The notes under the pieces: model-generated | What the model was told of the DNA's origin: nothing | The model's database searches: none | The model's input: only the letters and a program-made list of their open reading frames with translations | Source: Rhynchopus euleeides | Lineage: Eukaryota > Euglenozoa > Diplonemea > Diplonemida > Diplonemidae | Length of the DNA stretch: 64,000 nucleotides | Direction of reading: 5' to 3' | NCBI GenBank assembly: GCA_963210315.1 | Contig: OY723277.1 | Span: 1,922,001-1,986,000 of the forward strand | Shown here: piece after piece, positions 30,472 to 40,578 of the stretch | Layout of the letters: the number at the start of each line of letters is the position of its first letter | Numbering within the stretch: the stretch's first letter is position 1 | Program-made: the position numbers and the translations under genes

Positions 30472-31719
30472 CACCACACATGCCACGGCTCACAACGAGG
30501 TATGAAAGGCAACCCTTGCAGAACTGTGTGGGGAGTGGAGTTGAGAGTTTGTCTGTAACACTGCCACCCCTTTCCTCTTCTTGCCTCATGCCGCCACCAC
30601 CTTTGCTGCAAGGCGGGGGGTGGTGTGTGTGGGGGCTGGGGTTCCATCAGGGCCGGCACATTTTTTTTTGCACGCAATTCCGAAGGTGAATTGCGTCTCA
30701 TCCTGTCTACCACCCGTCATCCCAGACACGGTGCGGCCGTACTACGTAGGGGCGTCAGTATAGACGGGGGGTGAAAGGGGCCTTCGCTGGGAGTTCTTTT
30801 GGTGGTTTTCTTTCTCACCGATAATCAAGATCTTTTGTCGCAGTGAAGAAGATGCTTTGACAGCGCTATTCTTTTGGGTGGCAAACCGCAAGATACCCCT
30901 TGCCTTGTTGCGATGACTGCGCGCACAGACAAGGGCCGGGGCCTTCATTCCATACACTGTTTGTTATAACGCTACCGATAACGTTATCACCCCCAATGTA
31001 TGAGATCACTGATCCATGAGGAATACCACACAAGGCTTGCCCACCCTGAGAGAGTGAAGCTGCCCCTCCACCTCTTATCTATCTCCTCACGAGACAAGAC
31101 CCTCGACCCCAACACCTTGCCAGGCCCAGCCTCGCAAGATGCTGCACCTCGCAGTGCAGGCGCCACTCTCCCAAGCCAGGCCTAGCACCCCCCTCGGGGT
31201 ACTGCCTGCATTTTGAGTGGAGGGAAGGCGGTGGGGATGGAGTGGTCGGCTCGAGTGCCCTGCGTTTCTCTGCACTACTTTCCTCTCCAAAAAACTCCCC
31301 CCTCCCCCCGCCCTGCAGCTCATGCTTTTTTTGGGGTGTATGGGCAACCCGCATCTTATATCATCCGACGGTGCGCAGGAATGTGAGTCTGGGCATCTGA
31401 CTGCTGAGTCCCCCCACCTCCCAGCCCCAGCCCCCACGCTGGCGGGAATGCCCCCCCACCCTCTTCACATCGCAGGTTTGTGAGGGGGGTGCTCCTTTAG
31501 AAATGCTTCATTCTCTTTGTCGCACCTGCATATCACCTCTGCCACACAACACAGGCTGAGCATATCGCCAGATCTTTCTCTCTCTCTCTCTCTCTCTTCG
31601 GGATACACTACTACACTGCAGATAAGGGGAGATAGTTTTCTCTTCTCCACCACACCGCCGCCCCTGCGCCTCACCACCCCCAAGGCCTTGTTGACGCTGG
31701 AGAAGGGACCAGTCACGGC

Positions 31720-32289
31720 ATGCCTGGTCGCAAGCCTGCGCAGAAGCGTGCAGCAGCGGGGCGGAAGAGGGGGTGTGCGGATGACGCGTCCTCCACCTCC
31801 TCCAGCGCGTGCAGCTCTTCCTCCGCCGAGGCGGCGTCGTCAGCTGAAGCGTCCTCCAGCGCCTACAGCGGCAGCACGTCGGGGAGCTCCTCTTGTGTGA
31901 GCTTCTCCTCCTCCTCCTCCCCGAAGCGGAAGCGCCCGAAGAAGGCTGCGAAGAAATCCGCAAAGAAGGCGGCGAAAAAGGGTGCGAAGAAGGCCGTCTC
32001 AAAGGGGGCCCCCCGCAGGGGGGGCCCGCTGCCGAAAGCCGCTGCGGTTGCGCGGCCCAAGCCCAAGGTGCCCAGGCATAGGGATCGTGCGCTGGCCGTG
32101 CTCTGCGGCACGGCTCGGAGCTACGTCAAGATCGCAGAGGGGAAGGGCCCTGCCGCCATCGCCTGGGCCCGGCTGCTGGTCTCCGCCGGGGCTGACGCTG
32201 GGCAGGCTGTGGTGGTGGCGCAGTGCGATGGCGATGCCGTTGCGGGAGCAGCCGCCCCGCCGCAGCCGCCCGCAGGGCGTGCTGGGTGA
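31720..32289 (+). CDS. Ser-rich/Lys-Ala-rich basic protein, copy 2
   Basis: Identical 189-residue translation to 8030-8599: basic N-terminus, Ser-rich middle, a Lys/Ala tract with PKRKRPKKAAKK and a Pro/Ala-rich tail. Retention of the exact frame in both copies is uninformative because the duplication is so recent. Confidence 0.55.
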   Translation: MPGRKPAQKRAAAGRKRGCADDASSTSSSACSSSSAEAASSAEASSSAYSGSTSGSSSCVSFSSSSSPKRKRPKKAAKKSAKKAAKKGAKKAVSKGAPRRGGPLPKAAAVARPKPKVPRHRDRALAVLCGTARSYVKIAEGKGPAAIAWARLLVSAGADAGQAVVVAQCDGDAVAGAAAPPQPPAGRAG

Positions 32290-32985
32290 AACTCTCTCCT
32301 CCATCTCTCAGATCGTTGGCAAGGCGGTGCGCGCGCTGGCTGGTCGTCTTGACCGCCTCATTTTCTCGTGGGTTGGCGCGCATCGCATTTATGTTGACTT
32401 TCCCCCTGCCAAATTCTAAAAAAAACTTGGCGCACACATTCCACACAGGCATCCGCTTGTTCACGCAAATGCCTCTCTTGCCCTTCCATCGGGGAGGTGT
32501 CTTTGCTACGATGCCATAAAGATGGTGCGATTGAACCAGCGAAGGCACTCACCCCATAGTATCCATATTATCCGTCTCATCCCAGGATCGCAGCCTCCGG
32601 ACTGTCTTTTCTCTGTCTATTTCTCTCTCTCTCTGCGATGTGATCCTATCTGAAAGGACTTGCCACCCCAACCACCACCCCATCCCATCCACCCACCCCG
32701 ACTCTGCACTGCTGTGGGGCCCCATCGCCCACTCCCATCGCCCCGCCTCCCAGTCCCAAGCAAAAGCCGATCCTTTTACACACACAGTGAGCATATCCCC
32801 TGCCCCGAACACAAACAGTAGGGCGACTCACACGAGAGAAGGGGAACCGAGGGGGAGGGGGTGGTGACAAACAGTCTTTCACAGGGGGGGGGGGGGGGTG
32901 ATTCACAGCACACTGCCCAACCACAGAGGGGTGAAAAAGGGCCTGAGCCCCCGCCCCGTTCCACTCCCCCTTCCACCCGCCTCTA

Positions 32986-34479
32986 ATGCGTGGGGGCGAC
33001 AAGCCAACCTCATCCGCACGTGGGGAATCCACGGTGCGGAGGGGTGGCTCTGTTGAGAAGATTGTAATCTCCGATGACTTCTTCGACGAGGGGTCGCGCA
33101 AGGGGGACTCGCGGAGGGGCAGTGCCGATGGGAGCACCTCCCCCACACATATCCCGCCTGGGGGGAGCACCCCGGCCAGAAGCTCGTTTCTGGCGCAGGT
33201 GGCGATTGTCTTTCTGCTCTACGCAGTGCAGGGCATCCCTGCTGGGTACACCGAGAACTTCCTCCCCCTCGTGATGTACAGCACCGGCGGGGCGCAGCTG
33301 CGTGAGGTTGGTTGGGTCGGCGCCCTCTCCGGCCCGTGGCTCCTCAAATTCCTCTGGGCACCCTTTGTCGACCGCTACAGCACCAAGAGGGTCTGGATCG
33401 TGGCAACGCACTGCGTCATGCTGGCGATGTGCGTGCTCTGTGCAACCGAGACTGCTGTCGCAGAGGGGGTCCTCCCGACCGCCATGGTAGTCTACCTGCT
33501 GCTCCTGATCACCGCAACGGGTGTGGAGGACTGTGCGGTGGATGGCTACGCCATGCAGATCCTGCGTGAGATCGAGGGCCCCTCGGATGGGGGTGAGGGC
33601 GGTGTGTCGCCGCGCCCAGAGTGGGGCACAGTGGAGGGTGGCGAGTCGTGCGACTCCTGCCTCGGTGTATCCCATGCGCGCATGCTGGCTCTGTTAAACG
33701 CCGCGCAGGTGGTGGGGTTCAAGCTGGGCCACCTCTACTCGGGTGCCCCGGTGTGGGCCGTGCACACCTCGATGGGGCACCAGGCGACGTGGCTGTTTCT
33801 GGCAGCGCCGATCGCCGCTGCCGCTGTGCTGTCCTACTTCTGCGTCCCGTCGTCGCCGCAGCGCGAAGGGGCAGGGGAGGAGCACCCGGAGGGGGGCGGG
33901 TCGCCCCCGGCAGGGTCGTCCCTCCTCCAGACCTTCCTGCAGGCCACGGGGCAGCTGCGGTCAAGTGCTATGCTGAAGCTGATGTTCGCAGCAGTGCTCT
34001 ACAAAGCAGGTGAGAAGGTCATCATGCCGATGTACAAACCATACCTCGTCGACACAGGGGTTTCCGCAGAAACCGTTGGGTATTGGATTGGAACCTACGG
34101 GACAGTGTCGTCCGCTGTGGGGTCTATCCTAGGTGCGGTGCTGATCGACCGCATGGATGTCCGCAGGGCTGCGAGGGTGTCCATCGTGGTGCGCGCCACC
34201 CTGTTCCTGGCGTCCGTTGTGTTCGACCTCGGGTGGGTCAGCGTGGTGCTGCAGGGGCTGGGGTCGGGCCTCGTGACCCCCGTCATGTTCGGCTACTTCA
34301 TGAAGAGCGTTGCAAACTCCCCACACCGCGTCACCGCATACACCCTGCTGCAGACATGCGACGACTCGTCCCGCTTCATCGGCTACACCATCTCTGGCCA
34401 TGTCGTGGAGCTCCTGGGGTACCGCATGGCCTTCATCGCCTGCTGTGGCCTCCTGGTGGTCCCTGTTGGGCTTCTGTGA
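32986..34479 (+). CDS. AmpG/SLC33-like MFS transporter, copy 2, untruncated
   Basis: 497 residues, about a dozen membrane segments. Family signatures are as in the copy at 9298: QGIPAG in TM1, FLWAPFVDRY, GVEDCAVDGYAM and EKVIMPMYKPYLVDTG. After the break point seen in copy 1 this gene continues with LLVVPVGLL and a TGA, which completes a hydrophobic last segment with almost no cytoplasmic tail. This is the better candidate for the functional gene. MFS carriers with these features move muropeptides (AmpG) or acetyl-CoA (SLC33); which, if either, applies here is not known. A further spliced exon cannot be excluded. Confidence 0.82.
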   Translation: MRGGDKPTSSARGESTVRRGGSVEKIVISDDFFDEGSRKGDSRRGSADGSTSPTHIPPGGSTPARSSFLAQVAIVFLLYAVQGIPAGYTENFLPLVMYSTGGAQLREVGWVGALSGPWLLKFLWAPFVDRYSTKRVWIVATHCVMLAMCVLCATETAVAEGVLPTAMVVYLLLLITATGVEDCAVDGYAMQILREIEGPSDGGEGGVSPRPEWGTVEGGESCDSCLGVSHARMLALLNAAQVVGFKLGHLYSGAPVWAVHTSMGHQATWLFLAAPIAAAAVLSYFCVPSSPQREGAGEEHPEGGGSPPAGSSLLQTFLQATGQLRSSAMLKLMFAAVLYKAGEKVIMPMYKPYLVDTGVSAETVGYWIGTYGTVSSAVGSILGAVLIDRMDVRRAARVSIVVRATLFLASVVFDLGWVSVVLQGLGSGLVTPVMFGYFMKSVANSPHRVTAYTLLQTCDDSSRFIGYTISGHVVELLGYRMAFIACCGLLVVPVGLL

Positions 34480-34910
34480 CAACAGTGAGGAATCATGCGC
34501 CCCTTGTCCAAGAGAGTTGCATCCGGGTGGGTAGGGCAGTCACCAGAAGGTGGCATGTTGCAGTTTCCATGCATCATGGCGGGTGCCTCCGCCTCCGATT
34601 TGCGAGTTGCTGTTTTCATCTGCATGATACGTAGGCGAGGGGGCCTTCGCTCTGTGTCAAACTGTGTCAGTTTGTCCCCCTTCTTGTGAGGCGGCTCACT
34701 TTTCTGCACTTCTGACCGAAGGCCCCCAGGCGGTCTTCGCCATCGGCAAGTTTTTCCGCAAAGTTTCATTGGCAGTTTCCTCCTGCAAATAGGAGCAGGG
34801 GAATAGGGTGCCCTTTCCGAGAGGTTTCCAAACCAGAAAAAGCCGGTTTTCTGGTTTGGGGAAATTTATAAAAAAAATGAGATTTCTGGGGGGAAAAAAC
34901 CAGAATTTTT

Positions 34911-34980
34911 TCTCGTGGGGGATGAGGACATGTCCTCCTGATCGTGTTTTCTCGTGGGGGATGAGGACATGTCCTCCTGA
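34911..34980. repeat. two 31-bp direct repeats with an AGGACATGTCCT palindrome
   Basis: Units at 34911-34941 and 34950-34980 are identical (TCTCGTGGGGGATGAGGACA, then TGTCCTCCTGA) and are separated by 8 bp. Confidence 0.85.
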
Positions 34981-35018
34981 CACCCACCCTTTTCCCGTTT
35001 TTTTGCAGCCAACAGCCA

Positions 35019-35075
35019 GACGTTCACTACCGTGGCCTCCGGCGGCTGGGGGGCTCCGCCCCCCAGACCCCCCTG
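35019..35075 (-). repeat. GC hairpin repeat, copy D
   Basis: Minus orientation with the full hairpin. It is 166 bp from copy E. Confidence 0.85.
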
Positions 35076-35184
35076 TGACGTATGTCTCGTACTCAAGTCC
35101 TTCGAATCCCATCAGGTCGGGGGATCCACCCACTCCAGTCGCCTCAGGACGCAGCCAACTCACACAGAATCTGTACGCCCACAC

Positions 35185-35245
35185 GAACAGATGTTCGCTA
35201 CCGTGGCCTCCGGCGGCTGGGGGGCTCACGCCCCCCAGACCCCCC
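35185..35245 (-). repeat. GC hairpin repeat, copy E
   Basis: Minus orientation; the hairpin loop is changed (GGCTCACGCCCC). Confidence 0.8.
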
Positions 35246-36091
35246 GATGTAGCGTGTGCCCGTCTGTCTATCTCACTTACCCCGGATACAGTGCAGCGTA
35301 GGAGGTCAGCACCACATTCATGAAGCGCTTCTTCGAAGCCTGGCTGACATCTGACAGGACGTCGGACTTCCCCACCTGGGAGGTACACTCGCCGCGTTGG
35401 CGACATGCGTGACACGCGACACGATACCTGAAACGCGAGTGTGCCTGGCTAACACGGGCATTTCAACGGTCTGCCGGCGACCGTCCCCCAAACCAGTAAA
35501 CCAGCAGTTTTGGAAAATCGGAGAGGTCACCCTACTACCCTGAATAGGAGGAAAAGCCATACACCAAAAAAAAGTGGCAGTGCCGTATTGAAAAGAACCC
35601 CCCGTTCGGGATTGTGTCGATAGGGCATGCCTCTTGTGCGTGCCACGGAATGCCGAATCCGTCTCTCCTGGTGGCGGTTTAGCGGGGTGGCGGCCGATTC
35701 GTGGAACCCCTTCCCCGCGTGGGTGTTTTCCGTGGGTGCAGTTCCTGTGATTTCCCTCTAGTGTGTGTGTGTTGTGGGGAAAGCCTCACACACAGGACTG
35801 CCAGGTTTTCGTAGGCATTTTGGCGCGGTGCGCACCACGGCCGGGAGGGGGGTTTGGGGTGGCGGTGTGGGGGTGGGGTAGGGTGGTGTTAACGATGCCC
35901 CCCCAAGACAATAATCATGGGCAGCATCGTGTGCTGGTGAATGCCCCCGCTCTCCCCCCCCCCCGCCTCCACCCGCCCTGTTAACGGTGTTGCTGCTGGG
36001 CATGGTGTGTCGAGCATCCCACGAAAGGTGTGTGTTCTGACCGAGTTTTGCTCTCCCCAAGACTGGGGCGGGTGGGGCGGGGTGGTTAGAT

Positions 36092-36742
36092 ATGTCAGGG
36101 ATGTTGCCGTGCCTGCACTGCGAGAGAGATTTTGAGTCGCGGGAGAAGTTGGTGGGGCACTTGTCCGGGACTCCGTGGGCCCCTATTTGCAACGCTGTGA
36201 TCGGGCCGGTGTCAGGCGAAGGTGTCATTGGGGATGCTGAGCTCGCACGGCGGTTGAAGTTGCTTCACGCATACCTGCCACGCATAGAACAAGGGATCAG
36301 CGGGCACGTCAAGACAGGAGTCGACGTGCAACGTAACAGAGTAGCTGGCGTGCACGATCGGGACGAGACCCGCAAGAGGGTCTTCATGCAGGCAACACCT
36401 GCAGAGGCTGACTTGCGGCGCCTGCCGGAACAGCTGCCACGTTTTGAGGCGGGCATCACCCCTGCAGAGCACGCAAGCAGGGCAGCCCTTGCGCGGTACC
36501 ACACGGTGCAGCACAGCCTGGACCTGGCGTGGCATCTGCCTTCTGCGCTGCGGCCTCCCCAGCCCGCGCCGCGGATACCGCAGCATGTGTCAGCCATGCT
36601 TGCGTCGCAGCTCGAAGGCACGTCCAGGGATGCACTGCTGTCACGATTTGTGCCTGCAGATCTGCTTCTGCAGGACTGCACAGCTGGCCCGCAGCAGCCC
36701 AGCAAGCGGAAACGCCGGAGGGACCGCGCCTACGTGAGTTAG
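36092..36742 (+). CDS. putative C2HC zinc-finger protein (or first exon)
   Basis: A 216-residue frame starting MSGMLPCLHCERDFESREKL. The pattern C7-x2-C10-x12-H23-x9-C33 fits a single C2H2/C2HC-type finger. The remainder is helical and Arg/Leu-rich (LARRLKLLHAYLPRIEQG; AEADLRRLPEQLPRFE) and ends in a basic cluster KRKRRRDR that could be a nuclear signal. No other domain is recognised. The frame ends TAC-GTG-AGT-TAG, so the stop overlaps a consensus splice donor (GTGAGT). The ORF may therefore continue by splicing into the ankyrin frame downstream, with which it is in phase. Confidence 0.5.
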   Translation: MSGMLPCLHCERDFESREKLVGHLSGTPWAPICNAVIGPVSGEGVIGDAELARRLKLLHAYLPRIEQGISGHVKTGVDVQRNRVAGVHDRDETRKRVFMQATPAEADLRRLPEQLPRFEAGITPAEHASRAALARYHTVQHSLDLAWHLPSALRPPQPAPRIPQHVSAMLASQLEGTSRDALLSRFVPADLLLQDCTAGPQQPSKRKRRRDRAYVS

Positions 36743-36914
36743 ACAGCCCGAGGCGGGATAGAAGTAGCCGGTGGTGATGGTACGGCCTCCCCTGCGGCAA
36801 ACTGAGTGGCGGTGTCGTGTACCCTGCCTCCCTTGAAAGTCAAAGATGGTTGGGCTGTGGGTTCTTTCACTTGTGTCACTTTGCAATGGTTCGTGCCTCC
36901 CCATCATGCCGGCA
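36734..36914 (+). other. possible intron joining the zinc-finger and ankyrin frames
   Basis: The donor TAC|GTGAGT at 36733/36734 and an acceptor CCGGCAG|GTAGCG at 36914/36915 are both phase 0 with respect to the two frames. Splicing would give one protein: finger region, VANTSNSNT linker, ubiquitin-like domain, ankyrin repeats. This is inference from splice consensus only. Confidence 0.25.
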
Positions 36915-36942
36915 GGTAGCGAATACATCAAACAGCAACACA

Positions 36943-38109
36943 ATGGATGCCGAATTCATTACCGAGATGAACTCGGAGACGAAGCATGTGCAGGTGGATG
37001 GGCGCGGCACTGTGCAGGACCTGCGGAAGAAGGTGGCAGAGGCATGGGCCATCAACGAGTTCGCAATGGCAATCAGCACCGGGCCCCTCGAGGATGATGC
37101 GGTGCTGCTGAGCGAGACTGGGCTCGAGGGCGGCGAGGTGGTGATGGTAACCATCTGCCCGAAGAAGGCGGCGGAGCTGCAGCTCGAGCAGATGGGCATC
37201 ACGACGCGTGCCGACCTCCGCCTGCTGGAGTTCATCCGCAAGGGTGCAGCAGAGAAGACGGAAAGCGGTACACTCTGCAACGAGGACATGTTCAAGAAGA
37301 TGGAGCTGTGCATCCAGGCGGTGGGCGACAACATCAACGCCCGCGACCCTGTGGGGCAGACACTGCTGATGATTGCAGCGATGCACCGCAGGAACGGCAC
37401 TGTGCTGTACCTCCTTGACCGCAGAGCAGACCCGAACGCGAGAGGCAAGATTGGGCACACGGCACTCGTGGCTGCTGCCCGCAAAGACTACTCAGAGACG
37501 TGCAAGATCCTGCTGGACAAGGGGGCGGATATCAATGCCGGGGACGACCAAGGCCACACCGCGCTGCACGCCGCCGTGCAGGTGAACCACGAGGCAACAA
37601 CCCGTGTTCTGCTCGAGGCCAACGCCAAGGTGGATGTGCTGGACAAGGCTGGCTTCACACCACTGCTGCTCGCCTGCCGGCAGGGGCGCACTGAGGTGGC
37701 CAAGATCCTCCTTGAGCACGGCGCGACTGTCGACCTGGTTGTGAACGACTACACCGCTCTGAAGCTTGCGGCGATGCGGGGCAAGGCTGAGCTGGTGGAA
37801 GCCCTCATCAACAAGGGCGCGGACATCGATGGTGCCGACTCCCAGAGCAAGACAGCGATGTGGTACGCCGCAGCAAGGGGGGAGGTTGAGGCCATGCAGA
37901 TGCTGGCCAAATGCCATGCGGACATCAACAAGCCCGACAGCAAGGATGCCACGCCGCTGATCGCAGCTGTTGTGAACAACAGAGAGGAAGCCGTGAAGCT
38001 GCTCGTCGAGCTGGGTGCCGACCAGGCAAAGAAGAACTCCGATGGTAACACCGCGGCGGATCTCGCAAAGCTGGGCGACCGCGAGAGTCTCGGCAGGTTG
38101 CTGAACTGA
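36943..38109 (+). CDS. ubiquitin-like + ankyrin-repeat protein 1
   Basis: 388 residues from the Met at 36943, chosen because the paralogue at 49367 starts at the equivalent place. Residues 1-72 form a ubiquitin-like fold candidate (TVQDLRKKVAEAW, then LEGGEVVMVTI, matching the helix-1 and last-strand positions of ubiquitin), without a C-terminal Gly-Gly. A short helical linker with KRADLRLL-type sequence follows. Then come about eight ankyrin repeats from residue 115 on (GHTALVAAARKD, GHTALHAAVQVN, GFTPLLLACRQG, DATPLIAAVVNN). Such proteins are scaffolds; partners are unknown. The frame is open 42 codons further upstream, possibly an upstream exon. Confidence 0.8.
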   Translation: MDAEFITEMNSETKHVQVDGRGTVQDLRKKVAEAWAINEFAMAISTGPLEDDAVLLSETGLEGGEVVMVTICPKKAAELQLEQMGITTRADLRLLEFIRKGAAEKTESGTLCNEDMFKKMELCIQAVGDNINARDPVGQTLLMIAAMHRRNGTVLYLLDRRADPNARGKIGHTALVAAARKDYSETCKILLDKGADINAGDDQGHTALHAAVQVNHEATTRVLLEANAKVDVLDKAGFTPLLLACRQGRTEVAKILLEHGATVDLVVNDYTALKLAAMRGKAELVEALINKGADIDGADSQSKTAMWYAAARGEVEAMQMLAKCHADINKPDSKDATPLIAAVVNNREEAVKLLVELGADQAKKNSDGNTAADLAKLGDRESLGRLLN

Positions 38110-39506
38110 GTGTGGGGGGGGGGGGGGGGGGTCACACGGTGTTTTTCTCCCCCCAAAACAAATAGTTTAATAGTTTGATACCGGGGGTGGTATGTAAATA
38201 ATAGGCGAGGGTCCGTGTCAGTGTGGCACCTTTGGTTGCCCTAGAGCATTGTTGTGGATCATGTGTTTGTGCTTGGAGCCCGTCGGCGCAAAGGTAGAAC
38301 TAGCCCACTAAGCAGCCCCAGACCGACAGGACGTGCGCAGGCACCGGGCCCAATAGTAGTGCCTAATAGGGAGGAATCGTGTGTATAGGGGACGGAAGGG
38401 CTCGCAGCATTGCCTTCTCTGGCATTGCTCGGTTCGGAAGTGAGCCGTGCTGCTGCCTTGGATGGTCCGCCATCATCGAAAGAACGCTTGTCACATCATA
38501 AGTGCCACATTCGGCACAGCTTGACACAGCGTATGCATTCGCCCCTGGATCTGCGATGGGTGAAAACTGTGAGATCGGGGCGGGTTGAGCGGGCCATTCA
38601 AGAATGTGCATATTTTTTGCAAGAACAGCTAGCTTTTCGCACTAAAGAGACTCCTGACAGCGTTCGGTATCCTGCACACATGCACTAGCAGGTACCGTTC
38701 GTACAAACAAAGAACGCAACTCCAAGTCTTTTTCTGGTTTGGAGATGGATTTCTGGGATCGGGTTTGGACGATTTCGACCAATATTTTCTTTTGGCTTCG
38801 TTTCTCACGTGATCAGCACGGCGCGGTCAGTCGGGTCTCTCTGGCTGCATTCCGACCCCCCTCCCCTCCTCCCGACTGCCGCACCGTGCGCCCCTTCAGT
38901 ACACCGCCCTGTTTGGCTTCCTTCCATGAATTTTCTAACAACGAGAACAACGCGTTTTTCCAACCAAAAATGACTCGTGGCAGCGTTCGGCATCTGCACA
39001 TATGCACTAGCAGGCACCGTTCGTCCAAACAAAGAACGCAACTGCAAGGGGGCCCTCGCTACCAGGTGTGACTGAGTGACGAGCTGTGACTGGTAGCGAG
39101 GCCCCCCCAAGTCGAGGTGGACGTGCACCCCAGCTCCAACACCTGCTCCAAGACCCCCACCTCTTGGTCAGGGGGGATGGGACCCACCGTGTGTACCACA
39201 CTCCTCCACAGGGTCTGACTGCGTCTTCTGCGTGTTGTCGCTCCGACCAGTATCCTAAATATCTCAAACGGCAGCGGAAGTTGCCATTTCAACCCTTTTC
39301 CCTTCATGCATACCCTCCCTCCCTCTCTCCCACCCCCACCCCCCCACCCCACCCTGAGGAAAAGCTAACACAAAATAAAGGAAGAGTTAAAGAGTTGAAG
39401 GAAGAGCTAACACAAAAAAAATGAAACACACCGAAGCGGCGCTCCAGGGGGCGAGGGTCCGCCGCGCATGCCCTTCCCCTGGCTGATGTGTGCCCCCCCC
39501 CCCCCC
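38110..39506. other. gene-free region with a diverged direct repeat
   Basis: A G-run follows the ankyrin stop codon. Blocks 38645-38725 and 38970-39050 share GACAGCGTTCGG/GGCAGCGTTCGG, ATGCACTAGCAGG, ACCGTTCGT and CAAACAAAGAACGCAACT. Nothing else is supportable. Confidence 0.6.
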
Positions 39507-39514
39507 CCCTAGGG
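39507..39514. other. 8-bp target-site duplication (left) of hAT element
   Basis: CCCTAGGG, repeated at 40432-40439. Confidence 0.85.
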
Positions 39515-40431
39515 CAGTGATTAAATAAACGTTGAAAACGTTTAGCGTTTATAAACGTTTAACGTTTCTCAAAATTCTGAGCGGAAATAAACGTTCAGAT
39601 AAACGCTTAATAAACGTTTCCTGCAGGCTCTGCCGCTGAGTCGCTTTACATCATAATATATCATGGCCAGCACACCACACCCCAAATTCCAGGGCGGGGG
39701 GTCACCGCTGCGGTGAGGACAGCAAGATGTCGAAGCGCAGGGTCGAAAACATCGGCGCTATTTCTGGCCACTTCTTGTACCCGTGCCTGCTGTACCAGGT
39801 GCCTGTTCCAGTCAGCTGCCTCCCATCAGAGGAGGCATCTGAGAGACTCTCGTATGGCGTCCCACATGCTCACAGGTGAGGCACCACACCCGAGGACGCG
39901 CTCCCTGGCAACGGATGCGCCGTGCCACAGACCCAGCTGCCGTAAGCTCCCAAGAACAGCGTCAAATGGGACACGAACTGTACCATACTTCTCCCACAAC
40001 TGTTCCTGGCGCGATTACCTCATATTGGCTTGCCTTTTGGCCTCTGGAGGGCACCGAGAAGCTGTTATATTTCAGAACAATCAACGACAACAGTTCTTCT
40101 GTGCATCTGGCAGGTTGAGGTGTGCTTGCTCTGCTTGATGTGTCCTGTGGTGTGCAGCCCAGGTACAAGTTCTGTCCCAAAAATTTTGGTTGCTAAAAAC
40201 GGCATCGTCGGGGGCATACACCCCCTGTGAGTGGGCGGAATTGAGTTTCCGGAGCATATTGGGCACTTTCTGCCACCAGAATCGTGTGGGAGTGTGTGAG
40301 GTCAGGTTATGTGGGTGGGGTGTGGGCACAAGCTGCTTCGCTAAATAAACGCTAAACGTTTAGCGTTTATAAACGTTTAACGTTTATTTAAAAACGGTTT
40401 CTGAAATAAACGTCGTTTATTGGGTTCACTG
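39515..40431. mobile_element. non-autonomous hAT element 1
   Basis: A 917-bp element starting CAGTGATTAAATAAACG and ending CGTTTATTGGGTTCACTG. The flanking CCCTAGGG octamers are identical, and an 8-bp duplication with CA...TG ends is the hAT signature. Subterminal AAACGTTTA motifs are densely repeated and palindromic (AAACGTTTAGCGTTTATAAACG) at both ends, like transposase binding sites of hAT elements. The interior shows no transposase. Confidence 0.85.
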
Positions 40432-40439
40432 CCCTAGGG
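40432..40439. other. 8-bp target-site duplication (right) of hAT element
   Basis: CCCTAGGG. Its last bases also form the left edge (TA plus G-run) of element X, so the hAT element landed exactly on that boundary. Confidence 0.85.
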
Positions 40440-40578
40440 GGGGTCATAAGCCCGTACAAAACCAAAATTTTCGACATACCATCAGAGCCGCCCTAATACC
40501 TGATCTGACCCGAAAATCCGACCCATACCCCCCCGGAAACTGTCTGGGGCCCACTTGTGACACCTGATACGCACTTTT

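Larger units (their letters stand above)
24748..34445 (+). repeat. 9.7 kb segmental duplication, copy 2
   Basis: Direct copy of 1042-10757, at an offset of 23,706 bp at the start, 23,690 after the 16-bp indel and 23,688 after the G-run. It starts after an extra TAATGTTA that copy 1 lacks and ends inside the MFS gene, which continues intact here for nine more codons. The near identity includes all non-coding DNA, so the duplication is very recent or the window contains an assembly or haplotype artefact. Confidence 0.95.
34480..36091. other. gene-free region with hairpin repeats
   Basis: No supportable gene. It holds the tandem at 34911-34980, two GC hairpin repeats on the minus strand, and CA/GT- and G-rich simple DNA at 35760-35990. 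Confidence 0.6.
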
